A stretch of 64,000 nucleotides of DNA from assembly GCA_030522415.1 (NCBI GenBank), contig CM060121.1, positions 20,320,642-20,384,641 of the forward strand. Reading direction: 5' to 3'. This document shows, in pieces, positions 29,457-40,749 of this stretch. The number at the start of each line of letters is the position of its first letter. Positions within the stretch are counted from its first letter, which is position 1. The translations under genes were made by a program, and so were the position numbers. The notes beneath the pieces were generated by a model that ran no database searches, was not told where the DNA came from, and saw only the letters and a program-made list of their open reading frames with translations. The DNA comes from Channallabes apus. Taxonomy: Eukaryota > Chordata > Actinopteri > Siluriformes > Clariidae.

Positions 29457-30284
29457 TTTACTTTCTCTAGATGCTTACCCATGGCCCCCTATCTTGTATG
29501 TTTTTTCATTGGGCCTTTATACTGTTTGTAAGTATTTTATGTTATTACCATGTAGATACGTATTTTATTTTGTGTCTACTCTTATTAAACTATGTTATTC
29601 ATAAGCCTGTTTCTGCGTCTTTTTTTCTCTGTGTCTTTTTTCTGTGTCTCTTGTTATCAGCTCGTACCAGTCTGCGCTCACACATGTACACTGGCCTGCC
29701 TGGAAATTCCCCTTGTCATATAGGTTTCGGGTCAACTTAAATTATTACCTTGTTTTTCTCGCGATCCTGTCATGTATGGTTTTTATGGTTGATTTATAGT
29801 TTTGTTTTTCTCGTATCTCCTTGTCAGGTTCATCCAATTATTTTTGATTTCTGGTCTTATGTCTCCCTTATCTTATCTGGTCATCTGTTGGTTCCGGCTA
29901 CGTCCGGTTCCTGGTTCTTCCATATTTTCATTACCTCATCTAGTTGTCCTTTTATGTACTTCCGATCTTTCCCCCCCACTCTTCACTATGTGTGTGTGTT
30001 CAGTTTCTTCGCTATGTCCGGCACCTTAAGTGTGTGTGCTTAGTTCCTTCGCTATGTCCGGCACCTTAAGTGTGTGTGCTTAGTTCCGGCTAATCCGGCA
30101 CCTGGCGCCTTATCTGGTCTATGTTTTACGACCTGTCATGCTCCTTGGATTCTAGGGACTTTTCCAGTTCCCCCTCAACTCTTGTCTTCTTTTTTTTTTA
30201 TTTTTACTATAATGGTACTTTTATAGTTCTTTTCTATATTTCTACTTGCATAAATATATGTTGATTAAAATTTGCTTACACTGG

Positions 30285-30742
30285 CAATGTAGAAAATCTC
30301 AACTCTGTCTCTCCGTGGAGATTAATAATGCAACAAAGCAGAGCGTTAGCAAGCAAGCATACTAGTGAGTTTGGCAGGCTGTATACTGTTTGTGAAATGT
30401 TTGTTTTAATGGATTTGCTCCATGTTTGGGATGCTCTAAATAATATGGAATGTACCTCCTTAATAAAAGAGGCTTAATAAAAGAGCCGTCCGTGAGTTAA
30501 AGCCTTTCCCAGAATGTTCAAAGCCTTTCCCAGTATGTACCAAAGGTGCACCAATGATGCTGATGTCAGTGTGAGCATAAAAACACACACACAAAAAAAA
30601 CGTTTTTACTCAGGTTACATTTCGATCAAAGCGAATACGAACATGTGTCAGAATAAATAAATAAATTAATTAATTTTTGTAACAGTACCTCCACATGCGT
30701 ACCTTTTGCCATTATAAAAACCTTGAGATAATCAAACATATA
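30285..30742. other. Short intergenic stretch
   Basis: Host flank of the provirus up to the next Tc1 copy. No gene or bounded repeat seen; AT-rich. Confidence 0.5.
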
Positions 30743-31112
30743 CAGTGGGTACGGAAAGTATTCAGACCCCCTTAAATTTTTTGACTCTTATTTTATACTG
30801 TTACGGTATATTGCAGTCATTTGCTAAAATCATTTAAGTTCTTTTTTTCCCCCCTCATTAATGTACACCCAGCACCCCATATTGACAGAAAAACACAGAA
30901 TTGTTTAATTCTGAAATATCACATGGGCCTAAGTATTCAGACCCTTTGCTGTGACATTCATATATTTACTGTAACTCAGGTGCTGTCCATTTCTTCTGAT
31001 CATCCTTGAGATGGTTCTACACCTTCATTTGAGTCCAGCTGTGTTTGATTAGAATGATGGGACTTGATTAGGAAAGCCACACACCTGTCTATATAAGACC
31101 TTACAGCTTACA

Positions 31113-32040
31113 ATGTCAAAGCAAATGAGAATCATGAAGTCAAAGGAACTTCCTAAAGAGCTCAGAGACAGAATTGTGGCAAGGGGTCGCCACAGCGTAA
31201 TACCCAGTCTGCACTACAACTTGGCAAAGGTTTTACGCCGGATGCCCTTCCTGACGCAACCCTCCCATTTTATCCGAGCTTGGGACCGGCACTGCATCCA
31301 GTGGTTGAGGTTTGGGCACTGGCTGGGAATTGAACCCGGGCCTTCCACCCTTCCTAGAGCTGGCCGTCCGGCCAAACTGAGCTATCAGGGGAGAAGAGCC
31401 TTGGTGAGAGAGGTAAAGAAGAACCCAATCTGTGGATCACTGTGGCTGAGCTCCAGAGATGCAGTCAGGAGATGGGAGAAAGTTGTAGAAAGTCAACCTG
31501 CATCACTGCAGACCTCCACCAGTCGGGTTTTATGGCAGAGTGACTGGAAGCCACTCCTCAGTGCAAGACACATTAAAAAACACCTGAAGGACTCCAAGAT
31601 GGTGAGAAATAAGATAATCTGGTCTGATGAGTCCAAGATAGAACTTTTTGGCGGTATATGTGGAGAAAACCAGGCAAGTGTACAGGGATATCCTGGACGA
31701 AAACCTTCTCCAGAGTGCTCAGGCAATCAGACTGGGCCGAAGGTTTACCTTCCAATAAGATAATGACCGTAAGCACACAGCTAAAATAACGAAGGAGTGG
31801 CTTCACAACAACTCTGTGACTGTTCTTGAATGGCATAGCCAGACTTAAACCCTATTGAGCATCTCTGGAGAGACCTAAAAATGGCTGTCCACCAACGTTT
31901 ATCATCCAACCTGACAGAACTGGAGAGGCTCTGCAAGGAGGAATGGCAGAGGATCCCCAAATCCAGGTGTGAAAAAAAGTGTTGCATCTTTACCAAAAAG
32001 ACTCATGGCTGTATTAGATCAAAAGGGTGCTTCTACTAAA
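31113..32040 (+). pseudogene. Tc1 transposase relic
   Basis: The open frame 31113-31763 is a fusion of transposase N-terminus, an inserted repeat and a decayed catalytic part (WSDESKIELFGG). After 31763 the frame is lost, though HLWRDLKMAVHQR-like sequence can still be read near 31860-31890. No functional product. Confidence 0.75.
31185..31370 (+). repeat. Dispersed fish repeat nested in the Tc1 copy
   Basis: The segment with CCGGATGCCCTTCCTGACGC and GAATTGAACCCGGGCC is a phrase I know from many fish intergenic regions, and it interrupts the transposase frame. The GGAATTGAACCCGGGCC part resembles a tRNA-type B box. Boundaries are approximate. Confidence 0.5.
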
Positions 32041-32233
32041 TACTGAGCAAAGGGTCTGAATACTTAGGCCCATGTGATATTATAGTTTTTCTTCCCAAAA
32101 TTTCTGTCAATATGGGGTGCTGTCTATACATTAATGAGGGAAAAAATTAACGTAAGTGATTTTAACAAATGGCTGCAATATAACAAAGAGTGAAAAATTT
32201 AAGGGGGTCTGAATACTTTCCGTCCCCACTGTA

Positions 32234-33353
32234 TGTCGTGATCACAGGTATCCTCATAAAATGTTATCAAGCTTTCATAAGGAACAAACAGAAAGGAAGT
32301 ACTTCCTGAAAAAAAAACTGATAAATGTACAGTATTTGTTCAGACTCTAGAATTCCCCTTTCCATTCAAACGGAGAGAAGCTCATCATCATCTCAATTCA
32401 TTCCTCTAATAACAAGCAGTCACTTGTCACATATTGAGTAAAAGAAAATGTTTCAGAGACCGCCTATTTAAAACAACCCACTGCTTTTTATTTGGAACCA
32501 AAGTTCCCTTTAGAAACATGATTTAAGATTGAGATCAATGCTCAGAAACCAATGGATGTTATGCTTTTTTACTTCCAAACAAGCTGTAATAAACACATGA
32601 CGCGCTATAAACCCATTGTGAAAATGTATTAATTAATGTTAGAGCTCCCATTTTTACATAACAAATTCATCCACTGGTCTTATGCCTCAGCTGGATAAAA
32701 CCTTCACGTGCGTCATTGGTTTTTCGAAACTGATAAAAACGTCACCAATTTCTCATCAAAACAGACAATACGTCGTTTTGCAGCACTCCAGGGCTCCGAG
32801 GTGAAGCAAAAATAGAGATGAAAAGGCTGCTGGAAAAACAGAGACCCTGAGGTACTAGTGCAGCACAAAAAAGAAAATACAGGTGCACGCAGTTTTGTGT
32901 GAATGTGTTAGATGGTCTATGAGGTACATGAAGCATATTGGTTATGTGTGTGTGTGCGTGCGTGTGAGTGCAACAAGCGCAACAACACGTGACATGGTCT
33001 TTCATTGTCTGGCTGGGAGAGCAATTTGGTAGAGTACCAACAGACAGGAATGAGATATGCCTGCAACTGGACTTCTGGGTTTTGGAAGCTTACTGCCTCA
33101 ACCATAGATCTGCCCTACACACACACACATACACACACAAACAAACACACATAAATTGTCATGCACAGTGCGAAAAGGGATGAGTTCCAGAGAGGCCAGC
33201 TTGCTGAAAGGGCATCCTAAACCCATGCATTATGAATTTCACCCCAATTCCAAGCTGGATCTGACTGTATTATGATAAATTCTCTTTGCAAATCTACCCT
33301 GATTTTATGCTGTTTTGTTGTTGTTGTTGTTGCTTATACCCAAATGATTACTC
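32234..33353. other. Intergenic DNA with CA-type microsatellites
   Basis: No gene supported. Short TG/CA tracts occur near 32945-32970 and 33115-33150. Confidence 0.5.
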
Positions 33354-33361
33354 AATAGTAT

Positions 33362-33683
33362 GGAGGGCTGCATGATATTAGGAAAATATGCAAATATGTT
33401 GTTGATTATTTCCATGACAATATTTCTTGCGATATAACATTTCCCTAGAGAAATGCATTTATTTATTATTATTATTGGCTATTTTTTTAAAAATCATTTA
33501 TATATGTAATGATCATACTAAAATAAACAGGTAATAGGCAATATGAATTATTTTCAAACATGATTTTTTATTTATGTTTAACCATACACGCATTGATTTC
33601 ATTTATCGCAATTCTTTCCGATACAGATATTACGTATACCATTATCGCGATAACGATAATTTTTCAATATATTGTGCAGCCCT
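33362..33683. mobile_element. Short non-autonomous hAT element (322 bp)
   Basis: The right end reads TTGTGCAGCCCT and the left GGAGGGCTGCATGATATT, a degenerate inverted repeat, with TATCGCGATAACGATAATTTTTC next to the right end. Flanks AATAGTAT (33354-33361) and AATAGTAA (33684-33691) match at 7 of 8 positions, the hAT duplication length. No coding capacity. Confidence 0.75.
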
Positions 33684-33691
33684 AATAGTAA

Positions 33692-34855
33692 GTGCCTCTT
33701 TTCAAAACTCTTAATACAGTTCCCTTTAGCCAACACACAGATAATCTTGCATGCAAAATGCCCTAAGCCTACTACAAAACTCCAAATTTATGCATTATAA
33801 TTCTCAATGCATTCTACACTGCTGTATAGGTTTTTTATTTTCAATTTTTATATCTTTGGAGGATCTCACTCTTTACATAAACCCCAGTTTCCAATACAAA
33901 AAGAGAACAGCCAATTCGCTGTTCTTTGCAGTATATTAAATAATCTGCACTAGACTTCAAACCATTCTGTAAGAACACATAGATTAAATATCACACTGTC
34001 CTCTTTGCATATGAATGTAGGCATGCATAAGACATTTTAGATTTTTAGAAATTTAGCTTTGTTTAATTTATTGGACTATTGGAAAAAAAATGCAATTCAG
34101 TTATGTGTACTTGCAGAATGCCAAAGCATATCTGTTGGTTTGCTGGAATATTTGCCACTGATGAGTGTGCATCCTAAATCCAGCCTCTATCATAGAGAAA
34201 CCATGATTTATCACATGATCAATTATAGTAGTCCTAACCTCACCACCGCATCAACAATTGATCTTGTTCTTCCTCTCTGCTGTCGTCTACCACCCCTGCA
34301 CCCCCTTCATTCTCTGTCCCTCTCTTTCCTGACCACTCTATCTATGGAACGGTCCGTGTTTGGATTTAAAAAAATCTATCTAAAGTTGTCCCCTGGTGTA
34401 AAGATAGTAATGAAGGCAGAGAAAAATCACCAGGGTAGGTCTTCAGCTAAATCAGGGGGTCCATCTGTAACTGGTATTTTCAATTCTTTTGATTTTTACA
34501 TTTTAAATATATTTCAATATGATATTACCATTGTAGCAGATACAATTTGCAGGCATTTGTCTATGTTTGATCTCAGGTTTAACAGTTTTGATTTAAAAAC
34601 ATTTTTTATCATATGTTTTATATCAAGCTTGGGACTGGGCCTAAGATGCAATAGTTCCTCAACATTGAGAAGAACATTACTCAACAGGGAACCCATCCTC
34701 ATTTGACTGTTATCTGATATTGTGACCATAAATCAGACCATGGTTGTGAGGTTGAAAGTTCAGTATAGAAAATGTTTTTAAGTAAATATATAGTAGATGA
34801 TACAGTACATCTTCATTATCATCAAGTGGAAGGGTTCTCAGTCACCACATACATT
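33692..34855. other. Intergenic DNA
   Basis: A 215-residue open frame at 34059-34706 has no recognisable domain or motif and looks like chance coding in low-complexity AT-rich DNA. Nothing else supported. Confidence 0.45.
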
Positions 34856-34863
34856 CCAAGAAG

Positions 34864-35517
34864 CAGAGGTGGAAAGTAATGAATTACATTTACTTGCATT
34901 ACTGTAATTGAGTAGATTTTTACTTGTGTACTTCTACTTTTTAAAGTAGTTTTTAAAATCTGTAATTTTTAAAAAAAACTTTTCTTTAAGTATGTTTTGT
35001 TTTGTTTAAAGTATTGTACTTCACTACATTTTAAATCATATTTGTTACTGAGTAAAAAATAAATGAATGAAAATGAAAAATAATACAAATAATACAACGG
35101 GGAAGGAAAGAAATTACACTCCGGAAACCACTGCACTGATTGATTGATTGATGGAGAACAAACACACTAAATTCACAAGAATGATGGAGATGGGCAAAAC
35201 AGATGTCAGTGATGCAGACACAGCTGAAAGTGAAATGCCAACAAATTCTTATGAAGCATAGCCCTGACCATATTTAAGCGACCACTTTGATTTTAATTGA
35301 GCACAACAAAGGGAACAGATTTATTATGCAAGGCTGTTCCCACCCCACCGCCGCTGTTAAAAAAACTTTTACTCTGAGTACATTTTTAAAGAGCTACTTT
35401 TTACTTTTACTTGAGTAGATTTTTATAAGAGTAACTTTACTTGTACTTCAGTAAAAGTTCACTAAAGTAACAGTACTTTTACTTAAGTACAAAATTGTAT
35501 TACTCTTTCCACCTCTG
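34864..35517. mobile_element. Short non-autonomous hAT element (654 bp)
   Basis: Termini CAGAGGTGGAAAGTAA and CTTTCCACCTCTG are inverted repeats. Both are flanked by a perfect 8-bp duplication CCAAGAAG (34856-34863, 35518-35525). The sub-terminal ACTTTTACTTGAGTAGATTTT blocks occur on both sides in opposite orientation. It is the short, uninterrupted relative of the outer element at 46236-62463. Confidence 0.85.
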
Positions 35518-35525
35518 CCAAGAAG

Positions 35526-37620
35526 ACCATAAAACTGTAAACATACTGTATGTGGAAATATACAGCATATTAAAAACAAACACAAAGCCATTTTTTAATA
35601 TTCATTTAACAGTTTTTTTTTTTTTTGCATTATGAAGAGTTATTGCAGAGATTTGTAGCTGATTTCAACGGTATTTAGTATCAAAACTCTAAGAAAGCAG
35701 CTGTGTTGGAGTTGGCTGTGCTGGAGTTGTTGTACATCACTAGCATGGTGACTCAGACAGTGATGGTTTCATATTTCAGTAGCCTGGAGTCAAAACGGGA
35801 GCTGCAAAATCCTCTTTGGACCTGCATGTCATTGCCAAGAGCATTGTAGAACAGTGGAGCTGTGGCCTGGTAGCAATGTGAAAAGCATATTGTGTTGAAA
35901 TCCATAGTCGAGCGCAGCCAGGAGCTCTGCTGCAGGCAATCCACTGCTGTGGCCAAGCTGATGAAAGGCTGATGCGAAAACTAAATTTGAGGACTCCCTA
36001 CATCAACAGTGTTAAGAACCCCTGTGAGAAAACATATGACTGCAAGATGTCTCAAAATTAAAATTCTTTCAGTACCCATTAAAGCCTTAAAAGTGTTAAC
36101 ATTCGACACAACTGCAGAAATAATCTTAAAAAAATTTTATACTAAAGTTGTCCTAAATGCCCTCACAAGGAGTCTTAAACAGCTTATCTTCCCTCTTCCT
36201 ATTACTGCGGTCGATACTGACCTATTTTCTCACATGCTGATGACCAACAGTTATTAACTGTAATTAATGATTTCTTGAACACCTGTGATGTGGAGTGATA
36301 CATTTAGTTAAACATCCAAATACTGTTACTATATATTATTACCAGCCATGGTTTGGCTCTAGTCCAATCAGATTAGTCAGTCAGAATTAACTGTTGTATA
36401 ACTTTGTTTAATCTGAATAGTGCTTGTATGTTGTGTGTTTCGTGTGTATTGCATGCCATGTGTATATAATATGCACTTTGTGTGTATTTATATCTGCATT
36501 TCTTGGAAATCATAACAGTGTAAGAAATCAAATTAAGGTGCGTTAACATAAAAAAAACTTTAGTAACACGTTGCACAGCTTTTTTTTTAAAAGTTTATTC
36601 AACTTTAGAGAAATTTGCAGGCCGAACAAATATTTCAAAATGAAATATTTAAGTCTGCTCAAGTAGTATTGGTTATAAGCTCAATTAATTAAATTTCTCT
36701 GAGGTTGACTTAGACCAACTTTTTATCTACTCAAAAAGGGTAAGTTGTCTCCCATTGTGACCAACTGGTGTTGTTGGTTCAAAGTGATTGTTTTTCTGGA
36801 AAAAAAAAAAAACTGTTAAAACACACGAACATTTATATAATTTAAAAATTTTATTCTTCCAAAACTAGTCAAAGTTAAAACATTGATTTGCATAAAATAC
36901 AGGTTTATGAGGAATACAGGCTGTATTTTGCTTGAAGGTCAGTAAAATACCTGGATAACGCCAGATGCTTAACAGTGTCTTACTGATTCTTTTATATTAC
37001 CATATCATTTTTGTAAATATATTTTCATATTTTTTCAACAAGTGTTTGCTTTTCAACATGTAACTCCAAGGGAATCATGTCTCTCCAAGTCTAATAAAAA
37101 TCGTCTGGATGGCTTCATAGGTGTTCGTCCCTCAAGGACTACAGCGCCCTCCGACACCACAGCAACTTTTTTGGCTCCAAAATACCATCTGTCACCCGTC
37201 TGACCCAATCCTCTACTGCAAAGCTTTGGTTAAAGAAAACAAGAGAAGTCTTTAATTTCACAAATTGTCTAGCTATGATCAAAATAAAAGATATTAAAAA
37301 GCTATATACCACCAGACTGCTTCTGGAATTCTAATGATTGGTTAAAGCTATGCTTTGATTCATATTCAAAAGGGTTTGATATTTCCAAGGGTTTTACTTT
37401 GTTATCCCCAGGAGTAACAAAATGTTTGGAGTGATGTTTTAAATGAACCGGGTACAGTATATACACATTTCCGTATTTCATACAGATACTGTAGGTTAAC
37501 CGGTATAACTTTCATAGTATTACCGACTCTAAAGCCAAATTAACAACAATTTTTATACTATATGTCTTAACTTATGGAGTACTGAAGTGCCACTACTACT
37601 TAACTGTTGAACACTTCTGG
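35526..37620. other. Intergenic DNA
   Basis: AT-rich; no gene, RNA gene or bounded repeat recognised. Short open frames (for example 35753-35956) resemble nothing known. Confidence 0.45.
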
Positions 37621-37639
37621 GTTTTTCAACTGAAAACTA

Positions 37640-38935
37640 AAAGACTTTTAAATCACATGAGCCAAACATTGTATTCACATTTCAATAAAACATAGAGAAC
37701 ATAAATGTTTAAATGGGAAAATCTTACACTTTTATGCACCAAATGAGCTTATTTCATTTTGATGCCTGCAACAGGTCTCAAAAAAGTTGGAACGAGACAA
37801 CAAATGGCTGAAAAAGCAAAAAATTTTGAAAAGATTCAGCCAAATTAATTGACATCAGGTTTGTAACATGATTAGCTCTAAAAGGGAGTCTCTCATAAGT
37901 AATGACGGGCAGAGGCTCTCCAATCCATGAAACGTGCATACTGTAAAAAGATTCAGAGAAACTGGTCTCTGTATGTAAGGGACATGGGTGTGAACCTTTG
38001 TTGGATACCCATGGTCTTCGAGCCCTCAGACAACACCGCATCACTCATCGGCATGATTGTGTCAATGACATTAATGAATGGACCGAGGAGTACCTCCAGA
38101 AACAACTGTCAAAAAACATTATCCGCTGTGCCATCTGCAGATGCCAACTAAAGCTCTATCATGCAGAAAGGAAGCCATACCTGTATGTGAACATGGTCCA
38201 GAAGTGCCGTTGTGTCCTGAGCCAAGGCTATTTAAATTGAAATGTTTTAAAGTGGAAAAGCGTTCTATGGTCAGACAAGTCCAAATTTGACATTCTTGTT
38301 GGAAATCACGGACGCCGTGTCCTCAAGGCTACAGAGGAGGGAGACCTTACAGCGTCTTATCAGCGTTCAGTCCAAAAGCCAGAATCTCTGATGGTATGGG
38401 GTGCATAAGTGCATACAGTATGGGCAGCTTGCGGGTTTTGGAAGGCACTATGAATGCTAAAAGGTTTATAGAGGTTTTAGAGCAACATATGCTCCAGGGA
38501 AGGCTACATACTGCAGCTATTACAACAGCATGGCTTCGTAGTAGAAGAGTCTGGGTGCTGAATTGGCCTGCCTACAGTCCAGATCTTTCACCTATGGAGA
38601 CATTTGGCGCATCATTAAAGGAAAAATACGTCAGTGACGACCGCAAACTCTTAAACAGCTGGAAACCTATATCAGGCAAGAATGAGACCAAATTCCAGCA
38701 CCAAAACTCCAGAAACTTATAACATTAATAACAAGATGTCTGAAAACTATTTTAAAAAAGGGGTGATGCTACACCATGGTAAACATGCCCCCATCCCAAC
38801 TGTTTTGAGACATGTAGCAAGCATCAAATTTGAACTGAGCTTAGTTTAAACATTTGTTATGTTCTCTACAGTATGTTCTATTGTGAATAAAATACTGGGT
38901 AAAATTTTTAAAACATCCCAACTTTTCTGCTCACA
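37640..38935 (+). mobile_element. Tc1-like element relic (TTTTTTGAGAC family)
   Basis: Inverted terminal blocks ACATAGAGAACATAAATGTTTA / TAAACATTTGTTATGTTCTC and GTCTCAAAAAAGTTGG / CCAACTGTTTTGAGAC enclose a decayed transposase. Readable pieces include [13 protein letters not shown] (38265), ESLMVWG (38385), GSLRVLEGTMNAKRFIEVLEQHM (38425) and NWPAYSPDLSPMETFG (38560). The NAPCHTA-type segment with the second Asp is missing. Outer ends are approximate. The same family starts again at 63982. Confidence 0.7.
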
Positions 38936-39261
38936 CAGCCATGTGTGCTGGGGTGGACCAAGATGCTGTTGCTTGGCAAAAGAGGACAAAAATATAGATA
39001 TGGTTGAGAGCGTTTACATCGCTAACTCCTATACAGTGCGGTAACATTAGTGAAATCTAATGTTAGCTAAACTCACCTCAGTAATGTTAGGGTGCCTAAT
39101 GATGAGGTTCACATACAGTATATAACACTGTCTAAATCACCTGTATGCTAACTGAAACATATTTTATTGAAAAACCTTACCCAGAATAAAGAGTCCACAA
39201 AACAGCCATCTTTATTATCTTTTATTTATGTTTAGTGCAGTTTGACACAGTTAGTCCTCCA

Positions 39262-39480
39262 TCTTTCACCTATGGAGACATTTGGCGCATCATTAAATAA
39301 AAAATACGTCTTAGGCAAGAAATGGACCAAATTCCAGAACCAAAACTCCAGAAACTTAGTGTATACCCTTAATATCAAGATGTCTGCAAACTGTAAAAAA
39401 AAAAATATATAATAAAAAGAGGAGATGCTATACCATAGTAAACATGCCCCCATCCCAACTGTTGAACTGAGCTCATTTTG
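39262..39480 (+). repeat. Partial second copy of the Tc1-like 3' region
   Basis: Repeats 38588-38845 with internal deletions: ACCTATGGAGACATTTGGCG, then CCAAATTCCAGAACCAAAACTCC, then AACATGCCCCCATCCCAACTG. It is a truncated local duplicate or a second fossil of the same family. Confidence 0.7.
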
Positions 39481-39663
39481 TGCATGAAATTGTAAAATTT
39501 CTTAGTTTAAACTAATGCATTCAACATTTATCTAGTTGGAGTTTTTACAGTGCAATGGCCAGAACCAGATTTTGTCCATGTTGATTAATTTTCAATAACG
39601 GCAATTCTGACAGTATTTCTGTATATAATTTAAGAGATTTATATGAATATGCTAATGCTGTTA

Positions 39664-39822
39664 TCTCACTCACTCTCACTCATTGTCTATACCACTTTAT
39701 CCAGTGTTCAGGACTCCTGGAGCCTATTCCAGGAGACTTAGGGCACGAGGCAAGATACACTCTGGACGGGGTGCCAGTCCATCACAGGGAACACACACAC
39801 TCATTCACACACTACAGGCAAT
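39664..39822 (-). repeat. SINE fragment (3' part)
   Basis: Minus-strand 3' part of the SINE described at 42130-42400: TGTGTGAATGAGTGTGTG, then CTGGCACCCCGTCCAGAGTG, then a GGATAAAGTGG-type tail. The tRNA-like 5' part is missing. Confidence 0.6.
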
Positions 39823-39829
39823 ACTGTTT

Positions 39830-40085
39830 AGTATACTGTACAGTATATACTTGTAGATTAAATAAACAGTGTTATTTAACAAAGAAAAGCATTTAATAAT
39901 GGAGCTTTCTATAAGGACATTTTTAATATTTGAGGAAGAAATCTCCAGGGGCAGCAAATTTTTTCATCATAGGAAAGTCAACAGAAAATGTTGACTGTGC
40001 TTTTGGATTCCTTAATAACATACAATGCTATTTATTTATTTTTTTTATTCAAGAGAGAGCAAAATGAGTTTTTAGGGGGGGGGGG
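39830..40085. repeat. Local duplication, copy A
   Basis: TACAGTATATACTTGTAGATTAAATAAACA to AGTTTTTAGGGGGGGG matches 42413-42690 at most positions, and in both copies it directly follows a minus-strand SINE. The SINE and its flank therefore appear to have been duplicated together, with later indels. Confidence 0.75.
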
Positions 40086-40398
40086 GCAGTTTCAAGTTGA
40101 TATAATATGTTACACAAACAAGTACTGTAGATTATTTTGTTATACCAGCAATGGCATTGTGTTTTATTTCCAACCTCAATACATTGTATACACTTTAATA
40201 ACCTGTTTTGTGTTGATCTTGTCAGTTCTAAGACATGGATACTTGCCAGAGTTGCAAGGAGAGATGCCATGCAGCAAACGTATATGATAAATGCCACAGC
40301 AGACCGTTGCCTCTGTAATTATGATAATCAGGCTGTGTCCATAGCCCTGGTATTTTGGTCAAAGGCACAGCCTGGTTGCATAACAGTCACCATTGCTG

Positions 40399-40749
40399 TC
40401 ATTCTCCCAGCTGCTGTTTACATTTAGCTGTGAGCATGCAACGGAAGGCTGGGAACAAGAGCGCTTTACAGTCATCCTCTGCTACAGCAACACTGGGGGC
40501 GGCCAATCTGTCGCATGCAATCTGCAGGGCTGCACTACACAGGTCTGGCATACCGAGAGCTGACTCTAAGTGCTCTTCGATTTCCGTACACTCCTTCTCT
40601 CCAGGTGGCACAAAAAGCTGGAGCTCTGATGCCCTTTTCACGAAGAGGATAGCGGTACTGTCGGAATATTTCAAGTCAAATCTGACCACCTGGTGAGGCA
40701 GAGATGACAACTTTTTTCCCCCTTTTACTATGGACTGCAAATGACTCAA
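40399..40749 (-). CDS. Possible exon or coding fragment, unknown protein
   Basis: A 116-residue open frame with balanced composition, unlike the low-complexity frames around it. It includes HQVVRFDLKYSDSTAILFVK, then FVPPGEKECTEIEEHLESAL, then CKALLFPAFRCMLTAK. On the minus strand the frame is preceded by TCATTTGCAG, a possible splice acceptor just after the ATG region. A weak donor (AAAT|GTAAAC) lies near the end. I cannot name the gene. It could be a single exon of a host gene whose other exons are outside the window, or a coding fossil. Confidence 0.35.
   Translation of the reverse strand: MSHLQSIVKGGKKLSSLPHQVVRFDLKYSDSTAILFVKRASELQLFVPPGEKECTEIEEHLESALGMPDLCSAALQIACDRLAAPSVAVAEDDCKALLFPAFRCMLTAKCKQQLGE

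Larger units (their letters stand above)
13352..30280 (-). mobile_element. Giant full-length endogenous retrovirus (class I, gamma/epsilon-like)
   Basis: The provirus is 16,929 bp and transcribed on the minus strand. Two 2096-bp LTRs with TG...CA ends flank gag, pol, env, two leader cistrons and one 3' accessory gene. CTGG is duplicated at 13348-13351 and 30281-30284, so the integration boundaries are exact and the target duplication is 4 bp, as in murine leukemia virus. The tRNA-Trp primer site and polypurine tract sit at the correct LTR edges. Gag and pol share a frame separated by a UGA, env is gamma-type, and the integrase has a GPY module. I noticed one base difference between the LTRs (14951 G, 29784 T). 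All main frames are open. It is a young and possibly still competent insertion, unusually long for a retrovirus. Known relatives in fish include walleye dermal sarcoma virus, snakehead virus and ZFERV, but I could not test which is closest. Confidence 0.95.
28185..30280 (-). repeat. 5' LTR (2096 bp)
   Basis: Same length as the 3' LTR, offset by exactly 14,833 bp, with no indel; the one difference I noticed is at 29784. It borders the primer-binding site on the inner side and CTGG (30281-30284) on the host side. In this copy the viral promoter fires into the provirus, and the opposite-strand gene runs outward and ends inside the LTR. Confidence 0.95.
30743..32231 (+). mobile_element. Tc1-like transposon, split by another repeat
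   Basis: Inverted termini CAGTGGGTACGGAAAGTATTC (left) and its near reverse complement at the right are each flanked by TA. Length is about 1.49 kb. The transposase inside is broken: MSKQMRIMKSKELPKELRDRIV at 31113, then a foreign repeat (31185-31370), then IIWSDESKIELFG near 31615 and a degenerate remainder. Long sub-terminal inverted repeats (CATATTGACAGAAA / CCCATGTGATAT) are visible on both sides. Confidence 0.85.

Noticed and set aside
34059..34706. 215-residue frame in intergenic DNA
   Set aside because: No motif, mixed low-complexity sequence, no splice or promoter context.
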